Assembly: GCA_905250885.1 (NCBI GenBank)
Contig: CAJNOQ010002790.1
Coordinates: 1-22,649 of the forward strand
Direction: 5' to 3'
DNA length: 22,649 bases
Origin: Didymodactylos carnosus
Lineage: Eukaryota > Rotifera > Eurotatoria > Philodinida > Philodinidae
Numbering within the stretch: position 1 is the first letter of the stretch; each line of letters starts with the position of its first letter. The position numbers and the translations under genes are program-made. Below are positions 19,728 to 22,649 of the stretch, piece after piece. Below the pieces are notes generated by a model. That model saw nothing but the letters and a program-made list of their open reading frames with translations, did no database searches and was not told the origin of the DNA.

Positions 19728-22270
19728 ATGGACGATAAACGAATCGTCGATTATTTTGCACTAGTCGGTATTGGCCCGGAAATTGAGAGAGATTTGGTAC
19801 CAAATGACGAATATCATAGTTCAACAACACCTAAAAATCATAGCAATACTAATTCATTGAACGGTTATGATTTAACCCCACAATATCAACAACCCATTGT
19901 CGATATTGCTGTTATTGATCGAACATACGGCGAGGGAACACCGGCTGGCTACGATATTATTTCGCAAACGCCTACCGGCTTATCTGCAAATTTAAATCAT
20001 GGTGGTTTACGGAATCATGAAATGTACATATGTTTTCGTCGTGGACGAGATAAATCACCGATTACCGATATCGGTGTATTGTTTGAAGGACGTGAAAAAG
20101 TCATGGAAAATGTATCAGTTATAGAAACGACACCACATGGTTATCCAGCGAATGTATTTAGTTCAAGTTTTAGCAAAGAACGAACGTTAATCACGTACAG
20201 GCGTGCAACATCAAATATTTTATGTAATACGCTAGCTGTCACTGATATTTGTGTAATTATTGAAAGCAAAGTAAGACTGTTTTATTCTCATTGCAAGAAT
20301 GCTGCATGTATATTCTGCACTTTTAGGGTGAAGTACCACCTCACTCATACAATAAAATACACAAGAATCTCAATCGAAGTATGCTTGGTTCTCATATCTA
20401 TTTATGTTATAAAAAATCTGTCATCTATCCTAAACGTATCAAATACAAACCAAAATTATTGTATTGTTATCCATCTTCTAAAGAATTTCCTGATAAAACG
20501 TCAATGTTTTGTTTTCCAATGGGTGCCTACATTGAGCAGTGGCCAGTAAAAGCGACTCAGACAATGACTCCAACATTCTCAACATTTCTATTAAATTCTA
20601 AAATGTACGGCGCTTGTATATCATATTATGAACAATATATATCTCATCAAAATTTGACAAAATATGAATTAGAAAATCAATTAGAATTTGTCAACAGCGA
20701 GCAACAACAATTATATGTTTCAACATGCATCGTCCTATTTTCACGTAATGCATTTTTCGATACATTTCGACGATTTTTATTTACAATCTATCATCTCATA
20801 TTAACATCTAATATACTTACGTGTACAATGCCACAAGATGCGAACCTTAGAGAACAATTTTTATTTAATCAATCACCGTTGCTTAGGCAATATCTCAAAC
20901 ATTTTTTCTATGATATACCATTTCCATCACCATCAAAACCAAGAATATTTGTACAATACGAAGAACCATTATTACTCGTATTGCCAGAAGAAAACGGACT
21001 ACCACAAAATGGAGCTTCATTTTTGGATTTACTGAAAAATTTGGGAACAGATAATACGTTGACATTGTTTTTATACGCATTATTGGAGTCAAAATTATTA
21101 ATACATTCTCTAAGATCATCGGTATTAACAGGTGTTGTTGAAGCTGTAAACAGTATGTTATTTCCATTCCAGTGGCAATGTCCTTACATTCCTTTGTGTC
21201 CATTGACTTTGAGTGACGTGTTTAGTGCTCCGCTTCCGTTCATTATCGGTATTGATTCAAGATACTTTGATATGTGTGAGCCACCATTCGATGTTATCTG
21301 TGTCGATTTGGATACAAATTCAATAACTGGAGGTAATGACGAACAAAAACATTGGAATATAAAAATGTTTCCAAAAAAACCGTACAGATTATTACGTCAA
21401 TCATTGGAAGAAATTGAAACACATTTATTAGATCAATATCATCAACGTCTCTATGAATTACGTTCACGTCTGAAACGAAATCGTAATGATTTTGAAATAC
21501 GTATACAAATGCTACAAATGGAGCGTACTATTGAAAATCGTATACGTGAAGTATTTCTCCGATTCATGTGTACAATACTGCACGGTTATAATAAATATTT
21601 GAAACCTATTCTACGTCGTCCAAATCAATTGTCAACAGATGCGAATATGCTGTTTCAATTTGACACATTTTTACATACACGGGATTCTTCTTATAGAATA
21701 TTTTATAATTATTTATTAAAGACCCAAATGTTTATACGTTTTATTGAAGAGTGTTCATTTTCATCGTCATCAACTCTCATATCTAACTCATTAACGAATT
21801 CAACAAACACTCCAAACACTAATTTCTATGATAATAATTATAGTCTTGCATTTTTTGACGATTGTTGTACAAAACTAAAGCAATATATTGAAAGCAATAA
21901 CATGATATTATCTGAACAACCGCATTTACTAGACATAAATAATTCGACAGCATTTTTGAATGATAAAACTATTTTGATATTACCCGAATTTCTTGATCAC
22001 AGTCGGATGTCAACAAATGGAAAAGGTGAGAATCATTTATCGGATACCGATGAAAATCAACGATTATTATCGAAACGAAGGCACACAACGCAGAATGATT
22101 CATTACCGTTAAATACCGCAACAACAGCTACAGCATCAAGAATGTCATCGACAACGTCAAGTCATCACTACTCACAACCAAACCAATCATTATCAACAAC
22201 ACCTTTAAAAATAATACCAAATAGCCCAATGGTAAAGCGATCTAAATTTGAACGTGATAAATGTCAAAAA
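19728..22270 (+). CDS. DENND4: DENN domain-containing protein 4 (N-terminal 829 residues, continues past the window)
   Basis: Exon 1 is 19728-20270 and exon 2 is 20327-22270, with a 56-bp phase-0 GT-AG intron. The second donor (CAAAAA|GTAAGT) sends the frame on beyond the window. A pyrimidine-rich TCTAG acceptor lies 5 nt before the ATG. Residues about 50-245 form the MABP domain (GLSANLNHGGLRNHEMYICF, RRGRDKSPITDIGVL, NTLAVTDICVI, YLCYKKS). Residues about 245-660 are the tripartite DENN module: FCFPMGAYIEQWP and FSTFLLNSKMYG in uDENN, FPFQWQCPYIPLCPLTL and FIIGIDSRYFDM with VDLDTNSI in cDENN, and FLRFMCTILHGYNKYL through FIEECSF in dDENN. Residues 680-829 are Ser/Thr/Asn-rich linker. DENND4 proteins (Crag in Drosophila) are guanine nucleotide exchange factors for Rab10 and Rab11-type GTPases in polarised secretion. 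Which vertebrate paralogue it matches best cannot be judged here. Confidence 0.95.
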
Positions 22271-22649
22271 GTAAGTAAAAAAGAGTTTTATTATGAAAAG
22301 GCCAAGTAGCTTTAACCCTTTGAGGACCGGTGGTCCAAAAATGGACCACCTATTTTTCAATAAAGGAAAAACTGTTTAGTTTACATTAAACTAATACACA
22401 TGTAAGGTTATTAAGGTCATAAACAACTACATGTGTCATCTCATCCTTTTCTTTTCTTTCTTTTCAAATATTCTTTGTTCTTGCTGCTTAGGTACAGTGA
22501 CGTCATAATTTCTCTCCTCTGCTCTGATCTATTGTTTTCGAGAACATTCTCATTCTCTTTTGGTTATATAGGTATATATACTCCCGTTTTCATTGACGAA
22601 TTCAGGTTGTTCTTGGATTTACAAAGGATATCATTTCTTTTTACCATTT
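22271..22649 (+). other. Start of DENND4 intron 2
   Basis: GTAAGT at 22271 begins an intron whose acceptor is outside the window. The intron contains a transposon end from 22316 and a TGACGTCA site near 22499. Whether the last 300 bp are inside or outside the transposon cannot be told because its other end is not visible. Confidence 0.6.
22312..22350 (+). mobile_element. Terminal end of a piggyBac-type element at a TTAA site
   Basis: TTAA (22312-22315) is followed directly by CCCTTTGAGGACCGGTGG. Members of the piggyBac superfamily duplicate TTAA on insertion and have termini starting CCC or CCY. Just inside, GGTGGTCC and GGACCACC form a perfect 8-bp inverted pair around AAAAAT, a common sub-terminal arrangement. 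No transposase is visible in the remaining 300 bp, so this may be the end of a full element or of a miniature derivative. Confidence 0.6.

Noticed and set aside
20838..21203. Additional frames on both strands inside DENND4 exon 2
   Set aside because: They are out-of-frame shadows of the strongly supported DENN domain coding sequence.

Overview
This is an AT-rich, intron-bearing eukaryotic window, most probably from a small invertebrate animal. The gene content (a DENND4 Rab activator, the E2 enzyme UBE2W and a protein kinase A inhibitor) is animal-type. Most introns are very short (57-101 bp in the best models, one of 185 bp) with GT-AG borders, and coding exons contain Asn, Gln and Ser runs. 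This resembles bdelloid rotifer genomes, but the taxon is an inference and no marker gene here proves it.

Layout. Positions 1-1717 hold no gene I can support. Positions 1748-6360 (minus strand) hold a four-exon gene for a 1049-residue protein starting Met-Gly-Asn, whose family I do not recognise. Its last intron is about twenty times longer than the others and carries two TGACGTCA sites and decayed repeats. From about 7.2 to 16.6 kb there is almost no protein coding. Instead there is a series of short inverted-repeat elements: a foldback at 7199-7488, an AAGTACTT-rich element at 7582-7787, a long hairpin at 8207-8305, a TA-flanked miniature element at 8564-8761, a CTTAAG-rich nested element at 11842-12260, a large inverted repeat with 297-bp identical arms at 12920-14243, and a GGTACC-ended element at 16400-16640. 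This region also holds an inverted copy of part of a DENND4 exon (15719-15962), interrupted by an insertion.

The right third is gene-dense on the plus strand: a two-exon, 69-residue protein kinase A inhibitor (17032-17299), a six-exon, 151-residue UBE2W (17640-18554), and the first 829 residues of DENND4 (19728 to beyond the window). DENND4's second intron begins with what looks like the end of a piggyBac-type transposon at a TTAA site.

The three recognised genes act in different processes: cAMP signalling, N-terminal ubiquitination, and Rab10/Rab11-type membrane traffic. There is no evidence that they form one pathway. Acceptor-like sequences 5-8 nt upstream of the PKI and DENND4 start codons, and the short PKI-UBE2W spacing, would fit spliced-leader trans-splicing or ordinary 5' UTR introns.
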